Source of the DNA: Henriciella mobilis
GTDB taxonomy: Bacteria > Pseudomonadota > Alphaproteobacteria > Caulobacterales > Hyphomonadaceae
Assembly (NCBI RefSeq): GCF_003576315.1
Contig: NZ_QWFZ01000035.1
Span: 30,460 to 94,459 of the forward strand
Direction of reading: 5' to 3'
DNA: 64,000 bases
The number at the start of each line of letters is the position of its first letter. Position 1 is the stretch's first letter. Of this stretch, positions 18,276 through 28,995 are shown one piece after another. A program made the position numbers and the translations under genes. Below the pieces are notes generated by a model that searched no databases, was not told the DNA's origin, and saw only the letters and a list, made by a program, of their open reading frames with translations.

Positions 18276-18618
18276 CGTGGTCCTCCATCTGTTCCGAGGC
18301 CGCGCAAGTCCCTCGTCCGGGCGTCCGTGGTGAAAGTCCGGAAAGCCAGATGACCGGCGCGCCTCAAGCGGACATCTGACATCCGCCCCGAAGAACCGAG
18401 TACCTTTATAGCAACTTGTTAGTGACTGAGGAAGATTCAGACGGCTCCCAGCCCGTGGACCTCCCCGCGCAAACTGCGTCTCCTTAAACCAGACTCACAA
18501 CAGCTTGCCCGCAGCAACATTTCGCGCAACGTCTAGCCTAATGACGCTGGGACAGACTTGCCGCCCGCCCCGGTCACATGCTCTCTGTCGAGCAACCCAG
18601 AAAAGTGGAGGATACCTG
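18276..18618. other. Intergenic region between CBS gene and enoyl-CoA hydratase
   Basis: 343 bp between divergent genes. It should hold both promoters. No gene, clear operator or structured RNA was recognised. The ribosome-binding sites GTGGAGG (before 18619) and GGAGG (before 18275, minus) lie at the edges. Confidence 0.5.
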
Positions 18619-19413
18619 ATGTCTGAGAAGCCAGAAAGCGTTGGAAAAGAAGTCCTGTATGAAGTGAAGGACCATATCGCCGTCGTTACACTCAATCGCC
18701 CAGACAAACGTAATGCGGTAAACGGTGCCGTCGCTTCAGCGCTCGGCTGGATCTGCGAGGAGACGGAGCGTGACCCCGATGTACGGGTCTGCATTCTGAC
18801 GTCTTCACTTGAATCGACTTTCTGCGCCGGCGCGGACCTGTCCGAAATTTCGAAAGGCAACGCCGCATCCCTGTCGACCAAAGCCGGCGGCTTTGCCGGA
18901 TTCGTCCGCTTCCCGCGCACCAAACCCTGGATCGCAGCGGTTCGCGGAAACGCTCTGGCTGGCGGCTGTGAACTTCCGCTCGCCTGCGACATGATCGTCG
19001 CGGCAGACGATTCCCGTTTCGGCCTTCCCGAAGTCAAACGTGGGATTTTTGCCGGCGCAGGCGGTGTTTTCCGGCTTCCGCGCGCCCTTCCCCGGAACGT
19101 CGCACTGGAAATCGTCGCCACCGGCGATCCGATGCCTGCGGAAAGAATGTACCAGCTCGGCCTGGTCAATCGCATGGTTGCCTCCGACAAGGTCCTTGAG
19201 GAAGCCAAGTCGCTTGCTGGCCAAATCGGTGTGAATGCGCCACTCGCTGTCCAGAAGAGCCTTGAGGTCGCCAGACAGGCCTTCGAGGGCACCGAAGAGG
19301 AGCTCTGGAAAAAGTCCGGCGCAGCATCTGCGATTGTGTTCTCAAGCGAAGACGCCAAGGAAGGACCGCGTGCCTTCCTTGAAAAGCGCGCACCTGTCTG
19401 GAAAGGCAAATAA
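18619..19413 (+). CDS. Enoyl-CoA hydratase/isomerase family protein (crotonase)
   Basis: The ATG at 18619 follows GTGGAGG by seven bases and yields 264 residues, a usual crotonase length. The oxyanion-hole motifs are FCAGADLSEI and GCELPLACDMIVAADDSRFG. Both glutamates used by hydratases can be placed: one in GCEL and one in FGLPEVKRG; this supports a 2-trans-enoyl-CoA hydratase rather than an isomerase. It would act in fatty-acid or branched acyl-CoA beta-oxidation. The gene is monocistronic, ending in a hairpin, and is not next to other beta-oxidation genes. Confidence 0.92.
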   Translation: MSEKPESVGKEVLYEVKDHIAVVTLNRPDKRNAVNGAVASALGWICEETERDPDVRVCILTSSLESTFCAGADLSEISKGNAASLSTKAGGFAGFVRFPRTKPWIAAVRGNALAGGCELPLACDMIVAADDSRFGLPEVKRGIFAGAGGVFRLPRALPRNVALEIVATGDPMPAERMYQLGLVNRMVASDKVLEEAKSLAGQIGVNAPLAVQKSLEVARQAFEGTEEELWKKSGAASAIVFSSEDAKEGPRAFLEKRAPVWKGK

Positions 19414-19457
19414 AAAATTGCGCCGTCCGGGCGGAATGAGCGTGCCCGGACGGCGCA
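19411..19457. terminator. Perfect 14-bp stem between convergent genes
   Basis: TGCGCCGTCCGGGC (19419-19432) pairs perfectly with GCCCGGACGGCGCA (19444-19457) with an 11-base loop. An A-run on the left (19412-19417) becomes a T-run on the minus strand, so it is an intrinsic terminator for leftward transcription and probably a Rho-independent-like stem for the rightward hydratase gene. Confidence 0.75.
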
Positions 19458-19672
19458 GTTGCAGCCTTGCAAGCCCCTCAACTCACAAGTCTGCAAGGCT
19501 CCAAGGTCGGGATCGAGGAGTCGGAGGCTCAATCCCAGCGAAGCCGTCAAATCAACGTTAACCCGGTGAACGCCGGCACAATATCCGTAAGAACCCGTAG
19601 GCGAGGAAGTGGGCTGGCTCTGTCGGCCACGGCGTTCCGGCCAATCTCTTCTGTCACACAGCGGCGGCCAAT

Positions 19673-19706
19673 AAAAAGCCCCGCTCGCCGGACTGGCGAA
19701 CGGGGC
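19673..19706 (-). terminator. Rho-independent terminator of the TonB receptor gene
   Basis: On the minus strand GCCCCGTTCGCC pairs with GGCGAGCGGGGC (one mismatch; arms 19695-19706 and 19678-19689) and is followed by TTTTT. It lies just downstream of the receptor stop at 19749. Between it and the hydratase stop (19414-19672) I see only the other hairpin and no gene. Confidence 0.85.
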
Positions 19707-19748
19707 CGAATGGTCCGCCCGCTGCGCGGGCAGAACCTCTAAAAATGA

Positions 19749-22319
19749 TCAGTTGCCGAAGCGGATCTTCGCCCGCACACCGATCGTCCGCGGCGCACCC
19801 AGCGTCGCGTAATGCGAACGCACGGTGACAGGATCGCCATTGATATCCGACACAATCTGATTGGACAGCGGAGTCGAGATGATGCCGGTCTCGATGTACT
19901 CGTCGAACAGATTGTTGACGTAGAGCGAGACGGACCAGTCTTCCGCGTCATAGGTCGCCTTGGCATTGGCAACACCATAGGACGGGATCGCAACCGACGA
20001 ACCGCGTCCCCCCGTGCGGGTCAGGATATCATCTTGCCAGGCATAGGAGCCGTTGAAGATCAGCTGGTTACCGTTGGCGAGCGGCACATAATACTGACCG
20101 AACACCGAGAACTGGCTTTCAGGCGAACCCGGCAGGCGGTCGCCAGCCTTGCCGTCCTCGAAAGCCGTGCCAAAGCCTGGCGGCGTGATCGTACGGATCA
20201 GGAACGGCACGTCTTCTGTCAGCTCGGTCTTTGCATAGGAATATGAACCGCGAAGATCGAATTGATCTGTGACACGCCATGAGCCCTGAAGTTCGATGCC
20301 GGTCGATTCAGCGCCTGCCGCGTTGACCGTGATCGGAATGTTCGCGTTCACTGTGGCAGAAGCGACCTGAGGATCTGTCCATTCGACATAGAAGATCGCA
20401 CCATTCAGGATGAGATCTCCGCCGAGCCAGGCCGTCTTGGCGCCAATCTCATAGTTGGTTGTCTTGTCTGGGCCAAACTGGCGCTCGTCGAACTGAGCAA
20501 TATCGCCCGGATTCGGACCGTACTGCTGGCCGGGTGCCAAGGCACACGCACCCTGAGTCGCATTCGGATCGAACTCATCACATTGGCCGATGCCATTGGA
20601 CGCACCAACACGATAACCTTCCGAGATTGTGAAGTAAGCGAGGAAGTCGTCCGTCACATCGTAGGAAACGTTGAATTTATAGAGGAAACCATCGTCTTCC
20701 TGGGTCAGGCTTGGATCGAAAGGCAGGCCTTTGATCTGGTCCAGCGTGATCAAAGAGAAACTCGGATCCTCGAAAAGTGGGAAGAACACCGTTGTATCGT
20801 TGGGCACGGTCGGATCACCCGATGGATAGAACCGCTCGGTGATTGCACCGTCCAAGAGTTCATATTCATAGAAACGTCCACCGATTGTCGCCTTGAGCTT
20901 GTCGGTGAACTGGTAGCCGACTTCGCCGAAGATCGCCGACTCGGTCAATTCATTGTGAGCGATTGAGAAATACTCGAAGCCATCCGGGCGGTTTGTGATG
21001 AAGTCAAACCCCAGCACGTCATTGGCGTACTGCGGATAGCCCGGCACATATTCTTCAGACGTCGCAACGTTCTCCTGCTTCGAGTAGAACCCGCCGACAA
21101 TCCAGTCGAACTTGCTGTCCATAGTGGAAACGAGTCGGATTTCCTGGGTGAATGTCTCGGTCTCGCCAACTTCGCGCGTGAAGGAACCGAAGGCCGGGAA
21201 AAGTTCGTATGAGTACTCAAGCGATACCAGAAGGTTGTTCTGGTCGCGCTGGCCATCGTCCTCGAATTTGGAAAGGCCGGTCGCCGACGTCAGCTCTGCA
21301 AAGCCGAGATCGGCAATGACCTCGAGCGCAAGCAGCTCGTTCTTGATCTCGTTCGGTTCAGGCACGCGAAGACCATTCTCGAAGTCACCCGCCGAGAAGA
21401 TTTCAGGTCCAGCGCCGGGGAAGACAGTACGCTTATTGGAAATCCGGCGGCCGCCGACATCGACGTCCTGGAAGTAGTAGGTCAGCGTGCCATCGAGCCA
21501 GTCGGTCGGCGTCCAGCGGGCAGCAAACCGGCCGGAGACGGCTTCCTCGGTGTCGACATCGTCTTCGCGGCGCAGATTGGCCGCGACATCGGCTGGATCA
21601 GAGAAATCCGGGTCAGGATTGGAGACACCGATTTCACGAAGCAGGAAGGGCTGGTCGACGAAACCGGAATCGTCGAGGAAATCGATCGAGCCGCGGATCG
21701 CGAAGTTGTCGCCAAAGCCTTTGTTGAAGGTGAAGCCGGTATCATAGGAGAAGCTGTCGGCTTCGGAATACTGATAAACATCGGCGCGGGCTTCGACCAT
21801 GTCGGTGTTGAATTGCGGCTTGACCGGAATGTAGCGGATAGCACCCGCCAGCGTACCAGCACCATAAAGCGTGCCTTGCGGCCCAAGCAGGACCTCGACG
21901 CGCTCCATGTCGTTGAGCTTGAGGTCGATGAAAAGCGGGACTTCGCCAAGATAGGTCGCGACCGTGCCGCCCCCTGAATTGTCACCATCGCCCGGGCCGA
22001 TCGGGTCGGCATTGATGCCCCGCACGATGATCGGGTTGCCCTGACGCGCGCCGCGATCGACGACGTTGATCCCTGGTACGAAGGAAAGGAGGTCTGAAAG
22101 CTCGCTGATGCCTTGTTCTTCGATCTGGGCGGCGCCGACGGCGGCCACATTGATCGGGACATCCTGAACCGATCCCTCACGACGGGTTGCCGTGATGACA
22201 ACAACATCCTGACGGGCGACAGCTTCTTCGCCATCAGACTCCTGTGCGGCGGCGGTTGGCAGCGCGCCCCCGATCCCAAGTGCAAACACACTTGCACCCA
22301 AAAGCCAGCTTGTTTTCAT
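19749..22319 (-). CDS. TonB-dependent outer-membrane receptor
   Basis: An 856-residue receptor with a GGAGG site before the ATG at 22319 and a Sec signal peptide (MKTSWLLGASVFALGIGGAL, cleavage near AAAQE). A TonB-box-like stretch, DVVVITATRREGSVQDVPIN, is followed by the plug (LSDLLSFVPGINVVDRG, VEVLLGPQGTLYGAGTLAGA). A long 22-strand-type beta barrel follows and ends in IGVRAKIRFGN with the C-terminal aromatic region. The plug resembles Sphingomonad/Caulobacter receptors of the iron-complex/organic nutrient class; the ligand is unknown. It has its own terminator and is divergent from the TPR-sulfotransferase, with dyad motifs in the shared promoter. Confidence 0.96.
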   Translation of the reverse strand: MKTSWLLGASVFALGIGGALPTAAAQESDGEEAVARQDVVVITATRREGSVQDVPINVAAVGAAQIEEQGISELSDLLSFVPGINVVDRGARQGNPIIVRGINADPIGPGDGDNSGGGTVATYLGEVPLFIDLKLNDMERVEVLLGPQGTLYGAGTLAGAIRYIPVKPQFNTDMVEARADVYQYSEADSFSYDTGFTFNKGFGDNFAIRGSIDFLDDSGFVDQPFLLREIGVSNPDPDFSDPADVAANLRREDDVDTEEAVSGRFAARWTPTDWLDGTLTYYFQDVDVGGRRISNKRTVFPGAGPEIFSAGDFENGLRVPEPNEIKNELLALEVIADLGFAELTSATGLSKFEDDGQRDQNNLLVSLEYSYELFPAFGSFTREVGETETFTQEIRLVSTMDSKFDWIVGGFYSKQENVATSEEYVPGYPQYANDVLGFDFITNRPDGFEYFSIAHNELTESAIFGEVGYQFTDKLKATIGGRFYEYELLDGAITERFYPSGDPTVPNDTTVFFPLFEDPSFSLITLDQIKGLPFDPSLTQEDDGFLYKFNVSYDVTDDFLAYFTISEGYRVGASNGIGQCDEFDPNATQGACALAPGQQYGPNPGDIAQFDERQFGPDKTTNYEIGAKTAWLGGDLILNGAIFYVEWTDPQVASATVNANIPITVNAAGAESTGIELQGSWRVTDQFDLRGSYSYAKTELTEDVPFLIRTITPPGFGTAFEDGKAGDRLPGSPESQFSVFGQYYVPLANGNQLIFNGSYAWQDDILTRTGGRGSSVAIPSYGVANAKATYDAEDWSVSLYVNNLFDEYIETGIISTPLSNQIVSDINGDPVTVRSHYATLGAPRTIGVRAKIRFGN

Positions 22320-22411
22320 TGTTTCGTACCTCCTACATGCGGATCAAGAGGTAAGCTTTTCCCGAGACTTTCCGTTTATCAATGAATTTCGCAACCAATC
22401 GACTGCTTTTG

Positions 22412-22435
22412 ACCGATCGGTGACACAAATGTCAC
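22412..22435. promoter_or_regulatory. Two overlapping dyads in the divergent receptor/sulfotransferase promoter
   Basis: ACCGATCGGT (22412-22421) is a perfect 10-bp palindrome. GTGACA-caaa-TGTCAC (22420-22435) is a perfect 6-4-6 inverted repeat that overlaps it by two bases. They lie about 95 bp from the receptor start and 38 bp from the sulfotransferase start, a fitting place for operators controlling one or both genes. The binding protein is unknown. Confidence 0.5.
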
Positions 22436-22472
22436 AATTGTAGCGGGCAACTGACCAATTTATGGACACTTG

Positions 22473-24053
22473 ATGACTTCAGGCGATTTTTCTCTGGTGC
22501 GTGACCTTCTTGCACGCCGTGCCTACAAGGATGCACATGCCTTGTGCATGAAGGCTATCCGGTCTGACCCTAACCGGGGCGAGCCGTACTTTCTTTTGGG
22601 AATACTCGCAGCCGACCATGAGAACCACGCCAAGGCCATAGAGCTTTATGATCGTGCCATCGGTCTTGGTGCAGCCCCCTCTGAAGCCTTGGCGCAGAAG
22701 GCGCGCAGCCTGATAGCCCTCAATCATCGCGACCAGGCGCTTGCCGCTGTCGAGCAGGCAGCTCATCACAACCCGTCCGATGCCGCGATCCTGGACACCA
22801 TCGGTGTCGTGTACAGCCGCGCCGGCCTGCATGAGCGCGCCTTGCCCTGGTATGAAAAGGCGGTTGAAACTGCCCCGGGCTCCGCCCGGCTGCGCTACAA
22901 TCTGGCCGTTGCACTGCAGTTTGTCGGAAAGATGGACCTGGCCCGCCAAGCCTATGAGGCGTGTCTGGAGCGTGATCCGTCGGAAACACGCGCTTTGACG
23001 GGACTAGTCCAGGTTTCACGTCAAACCGAGGACGACAACTACCTCGACCGCCTGATGGCGGCTCAGGGAGCCCTTGCCCGGCGCCCCAGCGAAAAACAGG
23101 CTGATGAAACACTCCACATCTGTCATGCCATTGCGAAAACGCTGGAAGATCTCGGCCGACACAAGGAAGCCATGAGTTGGCTCGCGCGCGGCAAGGCAGC
23201 CAAGCTTTCCACGCTGAACTATAGTTTCGACAGCGACAGTGCCCTGTTCGAGGCGGCCATCTCGACGGCGGAGTTCGATCTCGCCGACGGACGTAATCAG
23301 GCCGCCCCCGTCTTCATCGTCGGATTGCCACGGACCGGAACAACGCTCGTCGATCGCATACTGTCGAGCCACCCGGTCATGACATCCGCCGGGGAGCTCA
23401 CGGATTTTGCGCTTTGCCTCAAGCGGCAGCTGAACACGCCATCGCGCTATGTCCTTGACCGCGAGACGCTGCTTGGGGCGCAGCAGGCCGACATGGACGC
23501 TTTGGGCCGGGCATATATTGCACAGGTGGGCAAGACGTTGGGTATGGAAGGCCGGTTCATTGACAAGATGCCGTTGAACGCATTTTACGCACCACTGATC
23601 CTGAAAGCTCTGCCGAATGCCCGGGTGATCTGTCTGCGCCGGCACCCGCTAGACACCGTGCTGTCGAATTATCGCCAGCTGTTTGCGACGAGCTTTTCCT
23701 ATTACAATTATTCGCTGAACCTTGAGACAGCAGCCAGGTACTATGTTGGTTTCGACCGGATGATGGCCCGTTTCCGGGACGCACTTCCAGAGGATCGCTT
23801 TACCGAGGTTCACTACGAATCGATCATCGCCGACCAGGAAGGCGAAACCCGCCGATTGCTGGATTTCTGCGGCCTTGACTTCGACCCGGCCTGCCTTGCC
23901 TTTCACGAAAATGCCGCGCCCGTCGCGACAGCAAGTTCCGTTCAGGTCCGCCGACCGCTTTATTCCACCTCGCTGAACCGCTGGAGAAAGGTCGAGGATG
24001 AACTCGCACCAGCCATCGCCATTCTCGACAAGGCAGGGTTGCTGGAAGACTAA
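22473..24053 (+). CDS. TPR-repeat sulfotransferase
   Basis: A 526-residue protein starting at the ATG at 22473. The first 230 residues are tetratricopeptide repeats (for example AKAIELYDRAIGLGAAPSEA, ERALPWYEKAVETAPGSARL). The C-terminal half is a sulfotransferase: the PAPS 5'-phosphosulfate loop is IVGLPRTGTTLVDRILSSHP and the 3'-phosphate motif is RVICLRRHPLDTVLSNYRQ. It should transfer sulfate from PAPS to a carbohydrate, lipid or protein acceptor, with the TPR part binding the acceptor or a partner. No PAPS synthesis gene is nearby. The shared promoter with the TonB receptor suggests a link to a surface or sulfated-polymer function (inference). Confidence 0.92.
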   Translation: MTSGDFSLVRDLLARRAYKDAHALCMKAIRSDPNRGEPYFLLGILAADHENHAKAIELYDRAIGLGAAPSEALAQKARSLIALNHRDQALAAVEQAAHHNPSDAAILDTIGVVYSRAGLHERALPWYEKAVETAPGSARLRYNLAVALQFVGKMDLARQAYEACLERDPSETRALTGLVQVSRQTEDDNYLDRLMAAQGALARRPSEKQADETLHICHAIAKTLEDLGRHKEAMSWLARGKAAKLSTLNYSFDSDSALFEAAISTAEFDLADGRNQAAPVFIVGLPRTGTTLVDRILSSHPVMTSAGELTDFALCLKRQLNTPSRYVLDRETLLGAQQADMDALGRAYIAQVGKTLGMEGRFIDKMPLNAFYAPLILKALPNARVICLRRHPLDTVLSNYRQLFATSFSYYNYSLNLETAARYYVGFDRMMARFRDALPEDRFTEVHYESIIADQEGETRRLLDFCGLDFDPACLAFHENAAPVATASSVQVRRPLYSTSLNRWRKVEDELAPAIAILDKAGLLED

Positions 24054-24142
24054 GCGATCGAACGCCGACACGGTCTGCTCTTGATCGCTGCCCCGCAAAC
24101 TCTAGGGATAGCGGCTGGAAACAAGACGAGTCAGGCGCGCAA

Positions 24143-25375
24143 ATGCCAGAAAGAAAGCGACGGTTTCGAACAGGACCGGGGACGCTGGTCGCCGCCGCCT
24201 TCATCGGGCCGGGAACCGTCACGGCCTGCACCTTGGCCGGAGCGAATTTCGGCTTCGCTCTCATTTGGGCACTCGTCTTCGCGACCATTTCCACCGTCAT
24301 CCTACAAGATATGTCCGCCAGGCTTGGCGCGGGCGCACGGCTCGGTCTTGGCGAGGCCCTTCTCAAATCGGCACCTGGCTCGCTTGGTACGGCGATCGCG
24401 GCAGGGCTGATCCTGGCCGCGCTTGCAATTGGCAATGCGGCGTATGAAAGCGGGAACATCGTCGGCGGAGTCCTCGGTATAGAAGCGATTGCGGGCGAAG
24501 GCGCACGCCGGGCAATGATCCTCTCGATCGCGCTCGTGGCCGGCGCCATCCTGCTTATCGGCCGCTACAAGCCCATCGAACGGATCCTTGTAGCGCTCGT
24601 CCTGCTCATGTCCGGCGCATTCCTGCTGGCTGCTATCCTGACGCGCCCCGATCCGCTCAACCTCCTGTCTGGTCTCTGGCCGATCATTCCCGAGAACGGT
24701 CTGCTGACGACGATTGCCCTGATCGGTACGACGATTGTGCCCTATAACCTCTTCCTCCATGCGGCGGCGGCCCGGCAGCGATGGAACGACGATCCTGCCA
24801 GTGTCACCGAGGCCCGGCGCGAAGCGGCCGTATCAATCGCCCTCGGCGGCGTCGTCTCCATCCTGATCCTCTCGGCCGCAGCTGCCAGCCTCTTTGCCCG
24901 CGGCATCGAAGTTTCGAGTGCTCGCGATATGGCGCTCGCCATTGAGCCCGCTTTCGGCCCTGCGGCCCGCTACCTGATCGGGGCGGGCCTGCTGGGTGCT
25001 GGCCTGACCTCCGCAGTAACGGCGCCGATGGCAACGGCTTATGCTCTCAACGAATTACTGCCGCCGAAAACCACCGCCAGTCAGACCCGGCGCTTCCGCA
25101 TCATCTCGATCTCTATTGTCGCGATTGGGGCCGCCATTGCCCTCAGTGGGGTAAAAGCCGTCTCGCTGATCCTCATCGCACAGGCCGCCAATGGGATTCT
25201 CCTGCCTGTTATTGCTGTCTTTCTTCTCTACGTCATGAACCGCCGCAGCCTCCTCGGAAAAATGGCCAATGGACCCATGGCGAATTTTGCAGGGGTAATC
25301 GTCGTCCTGATCGCCGCCCTGCTTGGCGCGCGCGGGGTGTGGCGCGCGATTGAAACAGGGCTTGCCACGTTATGA
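24143..25375 (+). CDS. NRAMP-like membrane transporter with altered metal site
   Basis: A 410-residue protein with about eleven TM helices and NRAMP-fold sequence features. In metal-ion NRAMPs TM1 reads DPGN and TM6 reads MPH. Here TM1 has GPGT (residues 22-25, in [18 protein letters not shown]) and TM6 has VPYN (199-202, in [13 protein letters not shown]), so three usual metal ligands are lost. Its stop overlaps the start of the 5-oxoprolinase-like gene (ATGA). Related NRAMP-like proteins (for example Bacillus YcsG) occur beside oxoprolinase genes, so import of 5-oxoproline or a related compound is more likely than Mn/Fe uptake. That is an inference. Confidence 0.85.
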   Translation: MPERKRRFRTGPGTLVAAAFIGPGTVTACTLAGANFGFALIWALVFATISTVILQDMSARLGAGARLGLGEALLKSAPGSLGTAIAAGLILAALAIGNAAYESGNIVGGVLGIEAIAGEGARRAMILSIALVAGAILLIGRYKPIERILVALVLLMSGAFLLAAILTRPDPLNLLSGLWPIIPENGLLTTIALIGTTIVPYNLFLHAAAARQRWNDDPASVTEARREAAVSIALGGVVSILILSAAAASLFARGIEVSSARDMALAIEPAFGPAARYLIGAGLLGAGLTSAVTAPMATAYALNELLPPKTTASQTRRFRIISISIVAIGAAIALSGVKAVSLILIAQAANGILLPVIAVFLLYVMNRRSLLGKMANGPMANFAGVIVVLIAALLGARGVWRAIETGLATL

Positions 25376-28300
25376 GCGACACAATTGGCGGCAAATCTGC
25401 CAATGGCTGGCACTTCTGGGTCGACCGGGGCGGGACCTTCACCGACATCATCGCCCGCAAGCCGGACGGTTCGTTCGAAATCACCAAGCTGCTTAGCGAG
25501 AATCCAGACGCCTATCAGGACGCGGCGATCGCCGGCATTCGCCATCTCACGGGGGCAGACGACGATGCAGCGCTCGACACACGTCAAGTCGAGGATGTCC
25601 GGATTGGCACCACGGTCGCCACAAACGCCCTGCTTGAGCGGAAAGGCGCCCGCACGGTTCTCATTGTGACGACTGGTTTCGCCGACCTCCTGCGCATCGG
25701 GCGTCAGGCGCGTCCGGATATTTTTGCGCTCGATATCCGGAAACCCGCCCCTCTCTATGACGTGGTGCGCGAAGTCGATGCCCGTATCGGCCTTGATGGA
25801 GCCGTCCTTTCGCCGCTGAATGAAGACGCCGCCCGCTCCATTCTGTCGGAAGCCAGGAACAATGGAGTGGCATCCTGCGCGATCGCGCTCATGAATGCGT
25901 GGAAGTTTCCGGAAATGGAACGCCGCTTGGGCGAGATTGCGCGGGAGATCGGCTTTCATCATGTCACGCTGAGCCACCAGGCCGATCCGCTGGTTGGCTA
26001 TGTCGCCCGTAGCGCGACAAGCGTCGCTGACGCCTACCTCTCTCCAGTTCTGCGCACCTATGTCGACCAAGTAAGAGGCGCCCTCGGCAAGGTTCCGCTT
26101 CGATTCATGCAATCGAATGGCGGACTGGCAGACGCCGATACGTTCCAGGGAAAGGACGCGGTGCTGTCCGGCCCAGCAGGCGGCGTAGTTGGTTCGGCGC
26201 GCAGCGCTGCAGCGCTCGGTCATGACAAGGTGATCGGCTTCGACATGGGTGGCACATCGACCGACATATCGGTCTACGAAGACGGGTTCGAACGGGTCAC
26301 CGAAGCCGACGTTGCCGGGACGCCGTTGCGGGTGCCGATGATGGATATCCACACCGTGGCGGCAGGCGGTGGTTCGATCATTCGCTTCGATCAGGGCCGG
26401 CTGCAGGTCGGCCCGCACAGCGCTGGCGCTGATCCGGGTCCGTGTGCCTATCGCCGCGGCGGCCCGCTGACGGTCACCGACGCGAACATTCTCCTTGGGC
26501 GTATCCAGTCGGCCTATTTCCCTGCCGTCTTTGGCCCCAGGCAAGACCAGTCCCTTGACGTAGATGCCGTCGAAGCAGCTTTTGCTCAACTTGCCAGCAC
26601 TATTCAGGCAGATAGCGGGGACGCATGGACCGCGCAGGAGATCGCCGGCGGTGCGCTTCGCATTGCGGTCGCCAATATGGCCCAGGCAATCCGCAAGGTG
26701 ACGCTGGAAAAGGGGCGCGATACGGACGGATTCGTTCTCCAGGCTTTTGGCGGGGCCGGTGGCCAACATGCCTGTCTGGTCGCTTCGGAACTTGGTATCG
26801 ACACAGTCCTCATTCATCCCTTTTCCGGCGTTCTCTCGGCGCTCGGCATCGGGCTTGCGGACGAGATCGATATCCGCCGCGCCTCGGTCGAGAAGCCGCT
26901 CGATGAAGCCGGGGTGGCGAACGCAAGAGAGACCGTCGACGCTCTCCGCGCTGCGCAGAACGATCGGTTCGCCGGTGCCGGCCCGGAGTCGCTGGACTGG
27001 TCGCCCAGCATAGCACTTCGATATTCGGGTACGGACACGACCATCGATGTTCCACTCAATCGTGCCGAGGTCATGCGCGCCGCGTTCGAGGCAAGCCACC
27101 AGCGACAGTTCGGATTCACCACCCCCGACCGGTCGATCACGATTGAGAGCGTCACCAGCGAATTGCGACGGGCGGGCACCGATGTCCGCTTGCCGGAACG
27201 CCCCCCTCGCAGTGAAGGCAATGCCGAGGCGACAGCAACAGTTCCCGCGTGGTTTGAGGGCGAGGAGCTCGAAACGCCTGTCTATCAGCGCACCGATCTT
27301 CGTCCCGGTGATGCGATTGAAGGCCCTGCCCTGATTGTCGAGCAGACGCAGACCACGGTCGTCGATCCGGGCTGGAGCGTCAGCGTAGCCGCGCGAGGCG
27401 ACCTCATCATCACACGCAAGGCCATCCAGCCACGCGGTGATATCGCCGCCCACGGGACGCCGGACCCCATACTTCTGGAACTGTTCAACAACATGTTCAT
27501 GGCGATAGCCGAGCGGATGGGGGCCGTGCTGCGCGAGACGGCAACCAGCGTGAACATCAAGGAGCGCCTGGATTTCTCCTGCGCGCTCTTCGACGCAGAG
27601 GGACAGCTCCTTGCCAATGCACCGCATATGCCGGTGCATCTCGGCGCCATGGGCGAAAGTGTACGCACCGTCCTGAAGACACGCGGCACGAGCCTCAGGC
27701 CCGGCGATATGATCGCGCTCAACAATCCGTTTAATGGCGGCACCCATCTTCCGGATATCACCGTCATCTCGCCCGTTTTCGACGAAACCGGCAGCAAGAT
27801 CCTTTTCTTCGTCGGCAATCGCGGCCACCACGCCGACATTGGCGGCATGACACCGGGCTCCACACCGCCTGATGCAAAAACGCTCGAGGAAGAGGGTGTT
27901 GTGATTGACGACTTCCTGTTGCGCTCGGCCGGCGAGTTCCGCGAGGCGGCCTTCCGCGACCTGCTCGCAAGCGCCGCCTACCCCGCCCGCGATCCGGATT
28001 CCAATGTCTCGGACATCCTCGCCCAGATTGCCGCGAATGAAGCGGGCGCCCGTGACGTTCAAGCCATGATCGCCCGCTATGGCTGGGCCGGCGTTTCGGC
28101 CTATGCCCGCCATGTCATGGATAATGCCGAGGAAAGCGTGCGCCGCGTGATTGACCGGCTGAGCGATGGCGAGATGCAGGTGGAAATGGATGACGGCCTG
28201 CCCCTCTGTGTCTCCATCAAGGTCGACCACGCCACTCGTTCGGCCCGGATCGACTTCTCCGGCACTGGCGCCCAGCGTCCTGGTAACTTCAATGCTCCGC

Positions 28301-28995
28301 CCGTCGTGACGCGGTCGGCAGTACTTTACGTCTTCCGCTGTCTGGTGGCGGACGACCTGCCCTTGAATGAAGGCTGCATGCGACCGCTGGAGCTGGTCAT
28401 CCCCGATGGCAGTTTTCTCTCTCCTTCTCCAGGCAGCGCCGTGGTTGCGGGCAATACCGAGGTCAGCCAGGCGGTCTGCAATGTCCTGCTCGGCGCACTT
28501 GGTGCCTGCGCGGCAGCGCAGGGAACGATGAACAATTTCCTCTGCGGGAATGATACCTACCAGTACTACGAAACGATCTGTGGCGGCGCGGGTGCAGGCC
28601 CGGGCTTCGACGGCGCGTCTGGTGTCCACACGCATATGACCAACACCCGCATTACCGACCCTGAAATCCTTGAACTTCGCTACCCGCTGCGAGTGCGTGG
28701 CTTCTCGCTGCGGCCGGGATCGGGGGGTGCGGGCAAGCACGAGGGCGGCGACGGTGTCGTCCGCGAGATCGAAGCGCTGAGCGGGACGACGGTCACCCTG
28801 GTGTCCTCGTCCCGCTTTATCCCGCCTTTCGGACTTGCAGGCGGCGGCAATGCTGAAACCGGCCGCCAATATGTCCGTCGCAAGACCGGCGAGACGGAAG
28901 ACGTCGCCGGCATTTCCCGGGTCGAGCTGGAGCCCGGCGACACAATCACCATTGAGACTCCGGGCGGTGGCGGCTACGGGCATGCCGATGAGTAA
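25372..28995 (+). CDS. 5-oxoprolinase / hydantoinase, fused A and B subunits
   Basis: A 1207-residue fusion. The A part (about 1-690) has the actin-like ATPase motifs [58 protein letters not shown] and [20 protein letters not shown]. The B part (about 700-1207) starts near [20 protein letters not shown] and includes [20 protein letters not shown] and [12 protein letters not shown]. This order and length match ATP-dependent 5-oxoprolinases (5-oxo-L-proline to glutamate) and related hydantoin hydrolases; the two cannot be told apart here. It forms an operon with the upstream transporter and the overlapping aminotransferase. Confidence 0.94.
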   Translation: MSDTIGGKSANGWHFWVDRGGTFTDIIARKPDGSFEITKLLSENPDAYQDAAIAGIRHLTGADDDAALDTRQVEDVRIGTTVATNALLERKGARTVLIVTTGFADLLRIGRQARPDIFALDIRKPAPLYDVVREVDARIGLDGAVLSPLNEDAARSILSEARNNGVASCAIALMNAWKFPEMERRLGEIAREIGFHHVTLSHQADPLVGYVARSATSVADAYLSPVLRTYVDQVRGALGKVPLRFMQSNGGLADADTFQGKDAVLSGPAGGVVGSARSAAALGHDKVIGFDMGGTSTDISVYEDGFERVTEADVAGTPLRVPMMDIHTVAAGGGSIIRFDQGRLQVGPHSAGADPGPCAYRRGGPLTVTDANILLGRIQSAYFPAVFGPRQDQSLDVDAVEAAFAQLASTIQADSGDAWTAQEIAGGALRIAVANMAQAIRKVTLEKGRDTDGFVLQAFGGAGGQHACLVASELGIDTVLIHPFSGVLSALGIGLADEIDIRRASVEKPLDEAGVANARETVDALRAAQNDRFAGAGPESLDWSPSIALRYSGTDTTIDVPLNRAEVMRAAFEASHQRQFGFTTPDRSITIESVTSELRRAGTDVRLPERPPRSEGNAEATATVPAWFEGEELETPVYQRTDLRPGDAIEGPALIVEQTQTTVVDPGWSVSVAARGDLIITRKAIQPRGDIAAHGTPDPILLELFNNMFMAIAERMGAVLRETATSVNIKERLDFSCALFDAEGQLLANAPHMPVHLGAMGESVRTVLKTRGTSLRPGDMIALNNPFNGGTHLPDITVISPVFDETGSKILFFVGNRGHHADIGGMTPGSTPPDAKTLEEEGVVIDDFLLRSAGEFREAAFRDLLASAAYPARDPDSNVSDILAQIAANEAGARDVQAMIARYGWAGVSAYARHVMDNAEESVRRVIDRLSDGEMQVEMDDGLPLCVSIKVDHATRSARIDFSGTGAQRPGNFNAPPVVTRSAVLYVFRCLVADDLPLNEGCMRPLELVIPDGSFLSPSPGSAVVAGNTEVSQAVCNVLLGALGACAAAQGTMNNFLCGNDTYQYYETICGGAGAGPGFDGASGVHTHMTNTRITDPEILELRYPLRVRGFSLRPGSGGAGKHEGGDGVVREIEALSGTTVTLVSSSRFIPPFGLAGGGNAETGRQYVRRKTGETEDVAGISRVELEPGDTITIETPGGGGYGHADE

